DNA of 64,000 nucleotides, from positions 1 to 64,000 of the forward strand of contig JAUVZB010000002.1 of NCBI GenBank assembly GCA_030602785.1, in the 5' to 3' direction. Made by a program: the position numbers and the translations under genes. Below the pieces are notes generated by a model. It was not told where the DNA came from, did no database searches, and was given only the letters and a program-made list of their open reading frames with translations. Positions 28,210 through 38,402 of this stretch are shown here, piece after piece; the first letter of the stretch is position 1; every line of letters starts with the position of its first letter. The DNA is from Dehalococcoidia bacterium (lineage in GTDB: Bacteria > Chloroflexota > Dehalococcoidia > GIF9 > AB-539-J10).

Positions 28210-28731
28210 TCACGACTTGCGTCTCTTGAAGTCTTCCAGGTCCAGAGTGCTGATGAAGTCCTTGAATGCAGAGAGGCCCTCCATCTCCATCTCATCGACT
28301 TTGCCCTCGGACACCGGCTTGCCGGTGTCCTCGTCGAGAGTGATGCCCGCCTTGGACAGCACCGATTCCTCGGCATAGATGGGCACTTCGGCCCTCACCG
28401 CCAGGGCAAGCGCATCGCTGGGCCGCGAATCGACCTCGATCTCCTCACCGCTCGCACTCAGCGCAAGCTTGGCGTAGAAAGTGTCCTTCTGCAGGTCGTT
28501 GACGACAACGTATTCAGGCTTCGCCCCGAGCGATGTGATGACAGATTGGAGCAGGTCGTGAGTCAGAGGCCGGGCCAATTCCACGTTCTGCAGTTTGACT
28601 GCAATCGCATCCGCCTCCGCAGGGCCAATCCAGATGGGCAGATACCGGGTGGAGTACTTCTCCTTCAAGATGACCACCCGCTGGTAGTTCATCAAGCTGA
28701 CTCTGATGCTGTCGATTGTCATCTCGACCAT
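28210..28731 (-). CDS. Bifunctional nuclease-family protein (DUF151)
   Basis: 173 residues with the PF02577 pattern: LKEKYSTRYLPIWIGPAEADAIAVKL near the start and SRPSDALALAVRAEVPIYAEESVL in the second half. Related plant and thermophile proteins show DNase and RNase activity; the bacterial role is not settled. A C-terminal acidic/basic tail ends in DLEDFKRRKS. The ATG at 28731 follows AGAGGTGACGAA; an earlier in-frame codon lies before that site. Divergent from the PEP synthase gene 200 bp away. Confidence 0.87.
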   Translation of the reverse strand: MVEMTIDSIRVSLMNYQRVVILKEKYSTRYLPIWIGPAEADAIAVKLQNVELARPLTHDLLQSVITSLGAKPEYVVVNDLQKDTFYAKLALSASGEEIEVDSRPSDALALAVRAEVPIYAEESVLSKAGITLDEDTGKPVSEGKVDEMEMEGLSAFKDFISTLDLEDFKRRKS

Positions 28732-28934
28732 TTCGTCACCTCTCTGGCGTACCCGACCACAACGCAAGAATAGCTGCTGTAATCATAGCACAGGGATATG
28801 TCGCCGCAGCAATCCGGCACTGACGCTCTCGTTGCCCCCTTAAGGTGCCTGAGGTATGATTGGTGTTCCGCTTCGCACAGTCCCGTCTCACATCTTTCCG
28901 AGACACCACACTACCACGAAGGGAGACCAAGTGT

Positions 28935-31343
28935 ATGGACTACATCAAACGACTTGATGAAGTTGGAATCGCCGATGTTGGGATTGTCGGTGGAAAGAAC
29001 GCCTCGCTCGGCGAGATGCTCCGCACGCTCAGCAGCAAGGGCGTGAAAGTGCCGTCCGGGTTCGCCGTGACCGCCGAGGGGTATCGCTACTTCATCGAGG
29101 AAGCCGGGCTGGACCGGCAGATCAGGGACATCCTGAGCGATCTGGACACGCATGACATGCGTGGGCTTGCCTCCCGTGGGGCTCGTGTACGACGGATAAT
29201 CACGGATGCCCCTCTCCCCACCACGCTCGAGCAGGAGATCATCCAGGCATACGCTTCCATGCAGGAAGAGTACGGCAGCGAGGTAGATGTTGCGGTCAGA
29301 AGCAGCGCGACGGCTGAGGACCTGCCTGACGCGTCCTTCGCCGGACAGCAAGAGACGTACCTGAACGTCAGGGGGCCGAAGGAGCTTCTGGACAGGGTTC
29401 GCGCGTGCTTCGCGTCGCTGTTCACCAACCGCGCGATTTCGTACCGTGAAGACAAGGGCTTCGACCATTTCGACGTCTACCTGTCAGTGGGCGTACAGAA
29501 GATGGCGCGTTCCGATCTCGCGTGCTCGGGCGTGATATTCTCGATCGACACCGAGTCGGGATTCAAAGATGCCGTGTACATAACGGGAGCCTACGGCCTT
29601 GGCGAGAACGTGGTCCAGGGAACGGTAAACCCGGATCAGTTCTACGTGTTCAAGCCAACGTTACGCCAGGGATACCACGCCATCATCGAGCGGCGTCTGG
29701 GCACCAAGGCGAAGAAGCTGGTCTACCGCTCGACGGGACGCGGCACGCGACAAGCCACGGTTACACTTAGCGACCGGCGTCGGTTCATCCTCAATGACGA
29801 TGAGATTCTGCAGCTTGCGCGGTGGGCCTGCATCATCGAAGAGCACTACGGCAAGCCTATGGACATCGAGTGGGCCAAGGACGGCTTGACCGGAGGGCTC
29901 TTCGTGCTGCAAGCGCGGACGGAAACCGTGCACGCCCGCCGGGCCAGCGCGGTTCTCACCACCTACGTCCTTGAAGAGCCGGGCAGACTCCTCCTTACCG
30001 GTGAGTCCGTGGGCATGAAGATAGGCCAGGGAAGGGTCCACGTGATAGCAGACGCCTCCGAGATCGCCGGCTTCAAGGAGGGAGAGGTGCTGGTTACCAA
30101 CATGACGGACCCCGACTGGGAGCCAATCATGAAGATGGCAGGAGCAATCGTCACGAATCGGGGAGGCCGAACGTGCCATGCAGCTATCGTCAGCCGAGAG
30201 CTTGGCGTTCCATGCGTCATCGGCACGAGCACGGGAACGCGCACGCTCGCCAAGGCAGACGCCGTCACAATTGACTGCTCAGAAGGACGCGGCAAGGTCT
30301 ATTCGGGGATGCTGAAATACCGCATCGATGAGGTCGCGCTCGACAGTCTTCCCCGCCCCAGGACGCAGATCATGATAAATGTCGGCATCCCCGACGAAGC
30401 GTTCATCAAGGGGCAGATTCCTAACGATGGCGTGGGACTGGCGAGAGAGGAGTTCATCATCAACTCCTATATCGGCATTCACCCGATGGCGCTCATCCAG
30501 TATGACCAATTGAAGGAGCGGGCCGCGGCCGACCCGCACATCGCACGTGTCGTGCGTGCAATCGACAAGAAGACCCAGGGATACGACGACAAGCCCCAAT
30601 TCTATGTGGATAACCTTGCGATGGGCATCGCCAAGATAGGCGCCGGGTTTTTCCCCAACGATGTCATCGTGCGCTTCTCCGACTTCAAGACGAACGAGTA
30701 CGCCAACCTCATCGGCGGCTACCTCTACGAACCGGTGGAGAGCAACCCAATGATCGGCTGGCGTGGTGCGTCACGCTACTACGACGAGCGATTCAAGCCC
30801 GCCTTCGGCATGGAGTGTGCCGCCATCAAGCGCGTTCGCAACGACATGGGACTGGTCAACGTCAAGGTCATGGTCCCATTCTGCCGCACGCCAGAGGAAG
30901 GCCGGCGCGTAATCGAAGTCATGCGGGACTTCGGTCTGGTGCAGGGAGAGAACGGCTTGGAGGTATACATGATGTGCGAGGTTCCGTCGAACGTGATTCT
31001 CGCAGATGAATTCGCCGCCGTGTTCGACGGATTCAGCATAGGCTCTAACGACCTGACTCAACTTATGCTCGGCATCGACAGAGACTCCGAGGCACTGTCC
31101 AAGATCTCCGACGAGAGGGACGAGGCCGTGATGCGAGTGATCAAGCGGACCATCGAGTTCGCGCGCAGCCACAAGCCACCACGAAAGGTCGGCATCTGCG
31201 GACAGGCGCCAAGCGACTTCCCGGAGTTTGCCGAATACCTTGTGAAGTGTGGTATTGACTCAATATCACTGAACTCGGACGTTGTCCTGCAAACCCGCAT
31301 CCGCGTGGCTGAGCTGGAGATGCTTGGGCTCCTGGACAGCTAG
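28935..31343 (+). CDS. ppsA: Phosphoenolpyruvate synthase
   Basis: 802 residues in the order ATP-grasp domain (GGKNASLGEML, AVRSSATAEDLPDASFAGQQETYLNVRG), phosphohistidine swivel (TNRGGRTCHAAIVSRELGVPCVIGT, catalytic His in TCHA) and C-terminal PEP/pyruvate barrel (NDLTQLMLGIDRDSEALS, GICGQAPSDFPEF with the catalytic Cys). Length and motifs fit PpsA (ATP + pyruvate + water to PEP + AMP + Pi) better than the longer pyruvate phosphate dikinase. AAGGGAG lies 10 nt before the ATG at 28935. It supplies PEP for gluconeogenesis, consistent with the enolase and GAPDH genes elsewhere in the window. Confidence 0.92.
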   Translation: MDYIKRLDEVGIADVGIVGGKNASLGEMLRTLSSKGVKVPSGFAVTAEGYRYFIEEAGLDRQIRDILSDLDTHDMRGLASRGARVRRIITDAPLPTTLEQEIIQAYASMQEEYGSEVDVAVRSSATAEDLPDASFAGQQETYLNVRGPKELLDRVRACFASLFTNRAISYREDKGFDHFDVYLSVGVQKMARSDLACSGVIFSIDTESGFKDAVYITGAYGLGENVVQGTVNPDQFYVFKPTLRQGYHAIIERRLGTKAKKLVYRSTGRGTRQATVTLSDRRRFILNDDEILQLARWACIIEEHYGKPMDIEWAKDGLTGGLFVLQARTETVHARRASAVLTTYVLEEPGRLLLTGESVGMKIGQGRVHVIADASEIAGFKEGEVLVTNMTDPDWEPIMKMAGAIVTNRGGRTCHAAIVSRELGVPCVIGTSTGTRTLAKADAVTIDCSEGRGKVYSGMLKYRIDEVALDSLPRPRTQIMINVGIPDEAFIKGQIPNDGVGLAREEFIINSYIGIHPMALIQYDQLKERAAADPHIARVVRAIDKKTQGYDDKPQFYVDNLAMGIAKIGAGFFPNDVIVRFSDFKTNEYANLIGGYLYEPVESNPMIGWRGASRYYDERFKPAFGMECAAIKRVRNDMGLVNVKVMVPFCRTPEEGRRVIEVMRDFGLVQGENGLEVYMMCEVPSNVILADEFAAVFDGFSIGSNDLTQLMLGIDRDSEALSKISDERDEAVMRVIKRTIEFARSHKPPRKVGICGQAPSDFPEFAEYLVKCGIDSISLNSDVVLQTRIRVAELEMLGLLDS

Positions 31344-31476
31344 TCCACACAACTCCGGTGTTCCCCTGGTGGTTGTCGCCCGCGAGGCGTGCGGCGTGCT
31401 ATCCTGATGCCTGTCACGAAATCCGCGCCACATCGCTGACACGTTCTCACAGGCAGTAGCGCAGTCTTGCTAGCAC

Positions 31477-33348
31477 ATGAGCACCATCTCGGACGTGAAA
31501 GAGCGTATCGATATCGTGGCGCTGGTGTCCGAGTACACTCCGCTAACCAAGGCTGGCAAGAACTACAAGGGACTATGCCCCTTCCACGCTGAGAAACACG
31601 CTTCCTTCTTCGTCTTTCCCGATAGACAGACATGGCGCTGCTTCGGCGCGTGCGGCGAAGGGGGAGACGCCTTCTCCTTCATGATGAAGAAAGAAGGCGT
31701 CGACTTCAAGGAAGCTCTCGAGATGCTGGCTCAGCGCGCCGGCGTTCAGATAGAAAGGAAATCGGCGCCGGACATAGAGCGTGACGAAGCGAAGGAGAGA
31801 CTGCTCGCGGCTGCAGAGGCCGCAACAGAGTACTACCACAACCTCCTCGTCAATTCAGAGGCGGGGGCCAGGGCGCGGGACTACCTGGCCCACCGGAACA
31901 TCGCGGGAGAGACGATCTCGGGCTTCAGGCTCGGATACAGCCCCGACGGATGGACTGCACTGAAGGATTTGCTGTCCTCTCGTGGCTATTCAGAGACGGA
32001 ACTCGTTGAGGCGGGATTGCTTGTGCAGCGCGAGGACGGGAGCTCGTATGACAGGTTCCGCGACAGGGTCATGTTCCCGATCTGCGACGCGCAGGGTAAG
32101 GTCGTCGGGTTCGGCGCCCGGGCGTTCGGCGACCTGCAGCCCAAGTACGTCAATTCCCCTCAGACACGCATATTCGACAAGAGCAGCGTGCTCTACGGTA
32201 TCCACCGGGCGCGCGCGGCGGCGCGCCGTGCGAACCGGATCATCCTTGTCGAGGGCTACACCGACGTACTTCAGGCCCATCAGCACGGCTGGGACAACGC
32301 CGTCGCTCCGATGGGGACCTCTCTCACAGAGCGGCAAGCTTCAGCACTTTCGCACATCACCAAGAACGTATACCTGGCACTCGACGCTGACGAGGCCGGG
32401 CGAGCTGCCGCGATGAGGACCATCAGGGAAACGACAGGCAGGTTTCGTGATGCTTTCGGACAGAGGACTGTCCCCGAGATGCGCGCCAGGGGAAAACCGG
32501 CTTCCAGGTCCATTCTTGATGCGGACATACGCGTGATTGTGCTGCCCGCGGGCAAGGACCCCGACGAAATCATCGCGGAGTCCCCCGAGATGTGGGCGCA
32601 ACTGGTCGAGAAAGCAACCCCGTACGTCGACTTCTACGTGGATACGCTCGTTCGCTCGGCTGACACTACAACGGCTCGAGGCAAGAGAGAGCTTATCGCA
32701 CAGTGCGAACCAGTCATTGCGGAACTTGAAGACCCGATGGAACGTTCCCGATTCTACTCACGATTGAGTCGCGCGCTGGAGATTCCCGAACGTAGTCTCA
32801 TGGCTGAGCTGAGCGAGATTGAACGTCGCCGGCGCCCCAGCCGGTCGGCAGGGAAGCCGGAGCGGGGGCAGCGCCCGCGCAGGGTCGGTACGAGTGCGAC
32901 AGAAGAGTACTGCCTCTGCCTTCTGCTCACGAACCCGCAGCTGCGCCCGTCCGCTGACGGACTCAGTGCAGAACATTTCGAGGCGACCGAGAACCGCCAC
33001 GTCTATGAGGCGTGGTGTTCGACGGAAGACCTGAACGAACTCCGCAGCCAACTTGACGCGAGCCTCCGGGAACATCTAGACTACTTGCTGTCGGAGCCGT
33101 TTCCGGCTGGCATCCCCAGAGACGAGAAAACCCGGAGCCTCACCCTCAGTGACTGCATTCTGCTCCTCCAGGAACGACTCTCCAAACGCCTTCATTTTGC
33201 CATGGAGACAGCGTTGAATCGCGAGAGGCAGCAGGAGGGTGTCGAGGCTGAACTTGCCGCTCTTGACCAGACAGGAATCCAGTCAACTCAGGAACTCCAC
33301 GAGATATTCCTTCGGCAGGGACGCAGAGGACCCGCCAGGAGACGCTAG
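31477..33348 (+). CDS. dnaG: DNA primase
   Basis: 623 residues. The N-terminal CHC2 zinc ribbon is [11 protein letters not shown]...[16 protein letters not shown], followed by the catalytic core with Toprim motifs [16 protein letters not shown] and [13 protein letters not shown], and a C-terminal DnaB-interaction region. Lays down RNA primers at the replication fork. The stop is 2 nt before the rpoD ATG, giving the classic dnaG-rpoD (macromolecular synthesis operon) pair. In the 133 bases upstream, TGCTATCCT near 31399 could be an extended -10. Confidence 0.95.
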   Translation: MSTISDVKERIDIVALVSEYTPLTKAGKNYKGLCPFHAEKHASFFVFPDRQTWRCFGACGEGGDAFSFMMKKEGVDFKEALEMLAQRAGVQIERKSAPDIERDEAKERLLAAAEAATEYYHNLLVNSEAGARARDYLAHRNIAGETISGFRLGYSPDGWTALKDLLSSRGYSETELVEAGLLVQREDGSSYDRFRDRVMFPICDAQGKVVGFGARAFGDLQPKYVNSPQTRIFDKSSVLYGIHRARAAARRANRIILVEGYTDVLQAHQHGWDNAVAPMGTSLTERQASALSHITKNVYLALDADEAGRAAAMRTIRETTGRFRDAFGQRTVPEMRARGKPASRSILDADIRVIVLPAGKDPDEIIAESPEMWAQLVEKATPYVDFYVDTLVRSADTTTARGKRELIAQCEPVIAELEDPMERSRFYSRLSRALEIPERSLMAELSEIERRRRPSRSAGKPERGQRPRRVGTSATEEYCLCLLLTNPQLRPSADGLSAEHFEATENRHVYEAWCSTEDLNELRSQLDASLREHLDYLLSEPFPAGIPRDEKTRSLTLSDCILLLQERLSKRLHFAMETALNRERQQEGVEAELAALDQTGIQSTQELHEIFLRQGRRGPARRR

Positions 33349-33350
33349 AC

Positions 33351-34811
33351 ATGGACATGATGCGTGACTCGAAACCCGACCGCCACGATGATGCGGTGCA
33401 AACGGCCGTTGAGGGCGAGGAGGAGGAGTCAGAAGAGACTACCGAACAGCGCGAGAGAGAGGTGCCCTACGAGCCCGGCATAACCCTTGTCGGGGATGAC
33501 ATCAAGCCGACAATCTCTCTTGAGGACCACGAGGTCATAGACGACTCGGTCCGCATGTACCTCAGGGAAATCGGACAGGTGCCATTGCTCACTGCTGCAC
33601 AGGAGCGTCAGCTCTCGGGGAACATTGAACGGCGACGACACCTGGCCAAGCTCGAGGACTCCTACTTCAAGAAGTACAGGACGCAGCTTCCAGCCGTAGA
33701 CCTCACTGCCGACCTCATCGTGAGATTGGTCAGGGCATACCATATCCTCCAGATTATCCGCGAGCATCTGGGGCTGGAGGAGGGAACAAGCTTTGGCGAA
33801 CTGCTACAGATAGCCGAGGTTCGGGCTGCAATCGACAACGAGATCAAGCCGCCGGTGGTCGCTGCAGTCGAGGAGCAAACAAACAGGCCGTCACCCGCGG
33901 CAGAAGAGGCCATCGTGGGCCTTTCCGTCAACAGCAGTGTGCTACCGCCTCGCGCGTTGGAGCTGCTGCAACAGGAACCCATCGAGCGACTTCGCGAAAT
34001 GGTGGCGGAGGAGAGCCTGATTCAGGTTCTGGAGCCCTATGAGGACGAGTTCCGCCAGCATTACGATGACGTGAAGCGTGCCGCACGCAGGGCTGAGAAA
34101 CACCTCACCCAGGCCAATCTGAGGCTCGTGGTCAGCATTGCAAAGAAATACATCGGTCACGGCATGTCGCTGCTTGACCTCATCCAGGAAGGGAACATCG
34201 GCCTGATGCGCGCGGTCGAGAAGTTCCGGCACCGAAAGGGCTACAAGTTCAGCACGTATGCGACGTGGTGGATAAGGCAGGGCATCACAAGGGCGATAGC
34301 CGATCAGGCCCGGACGATACGCATACCGGTGCACATGGTGGAGACGATGAACCGGCTACTCCGCACCACTCGCCAGCTCAGCCAGGAGTTGAAGCGCGAG
34401 CCTAGTTACGCAGAAATCGGGGACAGGCTCAGCATGAACTCCGACAGGGTTGAGGAGGTCATGGACCTCTTCCACCACGAGCCCATATCTCTCGAGACCC
34501 CTATTGGCGAAGATGGAGACACGCGGCTGGGGGACTTCGTTGAAGACCGCACGAGTCCCGCGCCTGCCGAGGTGGCCACGCAGGAGCTTCTCAAAGAGCA
34601 ACTGGACAGAGTTCTGGACGAGCTCACACCAAGGGAAAAACGAGTCCTGCAGCTCCGTTTCGGACTGAAGGACGGCCGCGCAAGAACCCTGGAGGAAGTC
34701 GGACAGGAGTTCAACGTTACGAGAGAACGCATCCGACAGATAGAGGCAAAGGCGTTGCGCAAGCTGCGGCATCCGAGCAGGAGCCGCAAGCTCAAGGACT
34801 ACCTGGACTAG
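33351..34811 (+). CDS. rpoD: Primary RNA polymerase sigma factor
   Basis: 486 residues. Region 1.2 ([23 protein letters not shown]), an acidic N-terminus, a non-conserved insert of about 150 residues, region 2 ([54 protein letters not shown]), region 3 and region 4 with the -35 helix-turn-helix ([32 protein letters not shown]). These regions are those of the housekeeping factor, which agrees with the TTGACA/TATAAT promoters found throughout the window. 10 nt before the HIT gene. Confidence 0.95.
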   Translation: MDMMRDSKPDRHDDAVQTAVEGEEEESEETTEQREREVPYEPGITLVGDDIKPTISLEDHEVIDDSVRMYLREIGQVPLLTAAQERQLSGNIERRRHLAKLEDSYFKKYRTQLPAVDLTADLIVRLVRAYHILQIIREHLGLEEGTSFGELLQIAEVRAAIDNEIKPPVVAAVEEQTNRPSPAAEEAIVGLSVNSSVLPPRALELLQQEPIERLREMVAEESLIQVLEPYEDEFRQHYDDVKRAARRAEKHLTQANLRLVVSIAKKYIGHGMSLLDLIQEGNIGLMRAVEKFRHRKGYKFSTYATWWIRQGITRAIADQARTIRIPVHMVETMNRLLRTTRQLSQELKREPSYAEIGDRLSMNSDRVEEVMDLFHHEPISLETPIGEDGDTRLGDFVEDRTSPAPAEVATQELLKEQLDRVLDELTPREKRVLQLRFGLKDGRARTLEEVGQEFNVTRERIRQIEAKALRKLRHPSRSRKLKDYLD

Positions 34812-34821
34812 AAACGCTCAG

Positions 34822-35364
34822 ATGGACGATTCCACGACAAGAGAGGCCCCGGGCCAGATCTGGGCGCCCTGGCGTATCGAATACATCCGCCGCTCCAAGG
34901 ACCAGGACTGCATACTCTGCTCGGCTCCCTCCCGGGGAGAGGACGAGGCTTCACTCATCCTGCACAGAGGCACATGGAACTTCATCATAATGAACGCCTA
35001 TCCCTACAGCGGGGGACACCTCATGGTGGCGCCCTTCAAGCACACAGCCGACCTGGCAGACCTCACACCGCAGGAGAGCGCCGAGCATTTCGAACTGGTG
35101 AAGCTGGGAATTGCCCTGCTGAAGGACGTTGCCCACCCCGATGGCTTCAATGTGGGCCTCAACCTGGGACGCGTTGCCGGCGCTGGAGTCGACCAGCACC
35201 TTCACACCCATATCGTGCCGCGCTGGCTCGGTGACACAAACTTCATGCCGGTCATAGCAGACACACGGGTCATGTCGGAGAGCCTGCCATCGATGTACTC
35301 AAGCCTGAAGAAGGCGCTTACACAGCGCCTCGCCACCCACGAAAACCCCGGGACCGGCCAGTAG
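34822..35364 (+). CDS. HIT-family nucleotide hydrolase/phosphorylase
   Basis: 180 residues with the histidine triad VDQHLHTHIVPRW and an upstream NAYPYSGGHLMVAPFKH block, the pattern of Ap4A phosphorylase-like HIT proteins common in Actinobacteria and Chloroflexota. The opening GQIWAPWRIEYIRR and the CILC pair also fit that subgroup. Likely acts on dinucleoside polyphosphates or AMP conjugates. Co-directional with rpoD and convergent with the Trk cluster. Confidence 0.9.
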   Translation: MDDSTTREAPGQIWAPWRIEYIRRSKDQDCILCSAPSRGEDEASLILHRGTWNFIIMNAYPYSGGHLMVAPFKHTADLADLTPQESAEHFELVKLGIALLKDVAHPDGFNVGLNLGRVAGAGVDQHLHTHIVPRWLGDTNFMPVIADTRVMSESLPSMYSSLKKALTQRLATHENPGTGQ

Positions 35365-35377
35365 CTCTTCCCGGCAG

Positions 35378-36055
35378 CTAGTCCCGTGGCCCCACGACAC
35401 CTCCCACCACCGTACGAAGCTCGTCCGTCTTGTCCTGAGACACCATACAGATAAGCCTGTCGCCCACCGTCAGCCTCGTCGTGTCGTCGACCACCTGTGG
35501 TGGGCTGCCTGCGCGGACGAGACACGCAGACTCAACAAGAAAAGAGAGAGGGGTCTCGGCCACCATCCTGTCACTGAGGCGGGAGTCGTCGGTCACGCTG
35601 ACCTGGATAACCTCGAGGTCCTCATCCTCAAGACTCAACAGATGCACAAACGGAAACGCAGGAATCCGTGCCTTGAGGTTCTCAAGCACGAGTGCTGCTA
35701 CATCGGCAGTGTGCTCGATACCCAGCTTGCTGAAGATGTTGCGATTCCGAGGGTTGTTGAGCTTCGCCACGACTCGCGGCACTCTATACTTCAGTTTGGC
35801 AAGCTGACAGGCAGCGAGGTTGTCTTCGTCAATGTCAGTTGCTGCGACGAACACGTCGGCGCGCGACACTCCGGCCTCGTCCAGACACTGAATGCGGCAT
35901 CCTTGACCGCACAACGTTATGTCGCCTAATTCGCTCTCAATCCGCTCTCTCTGCTTGCTTTCGGGCTCAATGACCAGGACCTCGTGGCCGCTGTCGACGA
36001 ACTCCCTGGCAAGGTAGTACCCAACCTCACCACCACCAACGATAATCACATACAC
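35378..36055 (-). CDS. trkA: TrkA-type K+ channel/transporter regulator (RCK N + C)
   Basis: 225 residues: Rossmann nucleotide-binding domain opening MYVIIVGGGEVGYYLAREFVDSGHEVLVIE (GGGEVG is the dinucleotide loop), then an RCK_C domain from about residue 140 (LEVIQVSVTDDSRLSDRMVAETPLSFLVESACLVRAGSPPQVVDDTTRLTVGDRLICMV). Last gene of the five-gene K+ cluster, 4 nt after the single-domain TrkA-N gene. Binds NAD(H) or ATP/ADP to gate a TrkH-like pore. Confidence 0.9.
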   Translation of the reverse strand: MYVIIVGGGEVGYYLAREFVDSGHEVLVIEPESKQRERIESELGDITLCGQGCRIQCLDEAGVSRADVFVAATDIDEDNLAACQLAKLKYRVPRVVAKLNNPRNRNIFSKLGIEHTADVAALVLENLKARIPAFPFVHLLSLEDEDLEVIQVSVTDDSRLSDRMVAETPLSFLVESACLVRAGSPPQVVDDTTRLTVGDRLICMVSQDKTDELRTVVGGVVGPRD

Positions 36056-36059
36056 GCGG

Positions 36060-36458
36060 TCACTCCTCCAGCCGTCCCTTCACGAGTCGGGCAAACACCA
36101 TGATGGGGCTTATCGCTTCCAGCCCGAGGGTCTTGTAGAACTCCTCACGGAGCGGATCGTAGATCCGGCACATGACTTTGCGCACACCGAATACGTGCTT
36201 CGCAATCTGCGCAGCCATGGCATTGCGATTGTCATCCCGTGTCAGTGCGATGAACGCATCCGCAGACCGGAGTCCTGCCTTCTGCAGCAACCCCTCATCC
36301 GTTGCATCACCGACAAGTGTCCTGCCGCCGAAGCTGGGACACAGGTTGTCAAAGCCGGAAGGGTCAATCCCGACCACTGTGACATTGTGGCCTTCCTCGT
36401 CGAGCAGTGTGGCAAGCTCCGAGGCAACTCTGCCGCTGCCCATTATTACGACATTCAT
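36060..36458 (-). CDS. Single-domain TrkA-N protein
   Basis: 132 residues with only the RCK N-domain: MNVVIMGSGRVASELATLLDEEGHNVTVVGID, then the GDATDEGLLQKAGLRSADAFIALTRDDNRN block. The RCK_C half is missing, so it may pair with one of the two longer TrkA proteins. ATG at 36458 has GGAGG upstream and overlaps the stop of the UspA gene by 4 nt. Confidence 0.88.
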   Translation of the reverse strand: MNVVIMGSGRVASELATLLDEEGHNVTVVGIDPSGFDNLCPSFGGRTLVGDATDEGLLQKAGLRSADAFIALTRDDNRNAMAAQIAKHVFGVRKVMCRIYDPLREEFYKTLGLEAISPIMVFARLVKGRLEE

Positions 36459-36907
36459 TCGATGTCCTCCGGGGCGGCCGCTGCCCTGTAGAGGACTACA
36501 TGACACGGAGCCTCTCTGAGCACGTGCGACGTAGTAGCTCCCATGTCGAAGACACCGAGGCGACGTCGATACCCGACTCCCATGACGATGAGATCAGCAC
36601 GGCCCTCCACGGCCTCGTGGATGATTGCAGGACCGGCCTCCCGCGCCTGCAACAGACCCGTGTCGATGTGATAGCCGTACTCAAGAGCCAGTTCCTGAGC
36701 GCGAGAGACAATTTCCTCCGCCTCGGATGTCTTCTGCTCCAATGAAGCATCGAGAGGCAGGCTCCTCTCAACCTCTATCACGTACACGGCGCAGACCGAG
36801 GCCTCGCTCTTCTGAGCGAATTCGCATGCAAGCCGAAGCACTTCGCCATCAACACAGTTGCCACTCACAGGGACCAGCACTTTCTCAATTTCCATACGGC
36901 GGAGCAT
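36455..36907 (-). CDS. Universal stress protein family
   Basis: About 150 residues: IEKVLVPVSGNCVDGEVLRLACEFAQ at the start and DLIVMGVGYRRRLGVFDMGATTSHVLREAPCHVVLYR at the end, the ATP-binding UspA pattern (GxGxxR..G....GxxxxxxL). Located between trkH and two TrkA genes and overlapping the next by ATGA, so it likely serves K+ transport, as UspA-fold proteins regulate several K+ transporters. The start is uncertain: ATG at 36907 or 12 nt further in. Confidence 0.85.
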   Translation of the reverse strand: MLRRMEIEKVLVPVSGNCVDGEVLRLACEFAQKSEASVCAVYVIEVERSLPLDASLEQKTSEAEEIVSRAQELALEYGYHIDTGLLQAREAGPAIIHEAVEGRADLIVMGVGYRRRLGVFDMGATTSHVLREAPCHVVLYRAAAAPEDIE

Positions 36908-36944
36908 CTTAGATACTTCCATCAGATAAGTCAATGCCCCCTTG

Positions 36945-38402
36945 TCAGCGCCAGCGCCAGAAAGCAGGACTCACCAGCGCAATTGCAGTCACGAACTCGA
37001 GTCTGCCCACCAGCATGCACACTGTCAGCACCAGCTTCCCCGCAGCGGGTATCAATGCGTAATTCCCTGACGGCCCGACTCCAGCCAGGCCAGGGCCAAC
37101 ATTGCCGATTGTGGCCGCAACAGACGAGAAAGCAGTTACCGGGTCAAGGCCTAGAGCGCTCATGACAAGGTAGCCGGCGGCCAGCGCGCCCGCATAGAGC
37201 ACAGTCATTCCCACGATGGCCGAGACCATCGGCTCCGGGACCACCTCTCCCCCCACTCGTAGCGGCATAACAGAGCGCGGGCTGAAGGCCATCACTACCT
37301 GCCGATAGGCGAATTTTGCAACAACAAGCACGCGCACGACCTTCAGCGCGCCACCTGTGGAGCCCGCGCTGGCGCCCACGACCATCAACACAAGCAGCAC
37401 GCTCTTCGACAGGGCAGGCCACAGGTCGAAATCGGTCGTCGTGAACCCGGTTGTTGTCTGTATTGAAGCTACCTGAAAAGTCGCCTGCCTTGCAGCCTCC
37501 GCCAAAGGGATGCTTCCCGACTGCACGAGGTCTATCCCAACGACAATTGACGCAACTGCGAATATGCCCGCGTAGAGGCGGAACTCGGGGTTGCGCAGGA
37601 ATGTCCTTGCTTGTCCACGCCTTATGAGGAAGTAGTACAGGGCGAAGTTGACTCCGGCTGCCAGCATGAAGACGGTGACAACGGTTGTCACAAAGACGTT
37701 GTCCCCGTACGCGCCGATGCTCTCGCTTAGATGAAGGAACCCTCCCGTCGGCATCGTGGCGAACGTGACATTGAGCGCATCGAACGCAGGAAGCCCTCCC
37801 CCAATACGGAGGAGCAGGAACTCAAGCAGAGAGAAGAGCACGTACAGCAACCACAGCGCCTGTGCCGTACTGCGCACGCGGGACCGCAGTCGCTCCGGCT
37901 GTGGTCCCGGCATCTCCGCCTCAAAGAGGTGGGCAGCACCGACTCCGAGCATCGGAAACAGGGCAACGAAGAACGTCACAATCCCCATCCCCCCCAACCA
38001 CTGAGAGAAATTGCGCCACAGGAGAATGCTCTGGGGCTGTGCCCCAATCGACGTGAAGACGGTTGCCCCCGTTGTCGTGAACCCCGACATCGCCTCGAAA
38101 AACGCATCGAGGTAGTTGGGGAGCGCGTGCGAGAGCGTGTACGGCAGAGCTCCAAGCAACGAGACTGCTATCCACGAGAACGTGACGAGAGCAAGTCCCT
38201 CACGACGTGTGACGCCGTGGTTCCGCGGCGGAATGAACCGCCACAGCACACCGCCAACAACACCAGCGATGCAGATCGGCACAATGAAGCTGATCGCTGC
38301 CCCGTCCGACACCGCCAGTGACCACACAAGCGGGAAGACAAGCATGCCTCCGAGGACAATCAGCACGAGGCCGAGGTATTTGAGGACGACTCGAATGCTC
38401 AC
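36945..38402 (-). CDS. trkH: TrkH/KtrB-type potassium uptake protein
   Basis: 485 residues, membrane protein with four pore-loop repeats whose filter sequences are visible: TTTGATVF, TMPTGGF, TTTGFTTTDF and TIGNVGPGL. These line the K+ path. The start overlaps the stop of the upstream trkA by 4 nt. It ends with FWRWR, and 37 bases separate it from uspA. Together with the three RCK proteins it makes a Trk/Ktr system. Confidence 0.94.
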   Translation of the reverse strand: MSIRVVLKYLGLVLIVLGGMLVFPLVWSLAVSDGAAISFIVPICIAGVVGGVLWRFIPPRNHGVTRREGLALVTFSWIAVSLLGALPYTLSHALPNYLDAFFEAMSGFTTTGATVFTSIGAQPQSILLWRNFSQWLGGMGIVTFFVALFPMLGVGAAHLFEAEMPGPQPERLRSRVRSTAQALWLLYVLFSLLEFLLLRIGGGLPAFDALNVTFATMPTGGFLHLSESIGAYGDNVFVTTVVTVFMLAAGVNFALYYFLIRRGQARTFLRNPEFRLYAGIFAVASIVVGIDLVQSGSIPLAEAARQATFQVASIQTTTGFTTTDFDLWPALSKSVLLVLMVVGASAGSTGGALKVVRVLVVAKFAYRQVVMAFSPRSVMPLRVGGEVVPEPMVSAIVGMTVLYAGALAAGYLVMSALGLDPVTAFSSVAATIGNVGPGLAGVGPSGNYALIPAAGKLVLTVCMLVGRLEFVTAIALVSPAFWRWR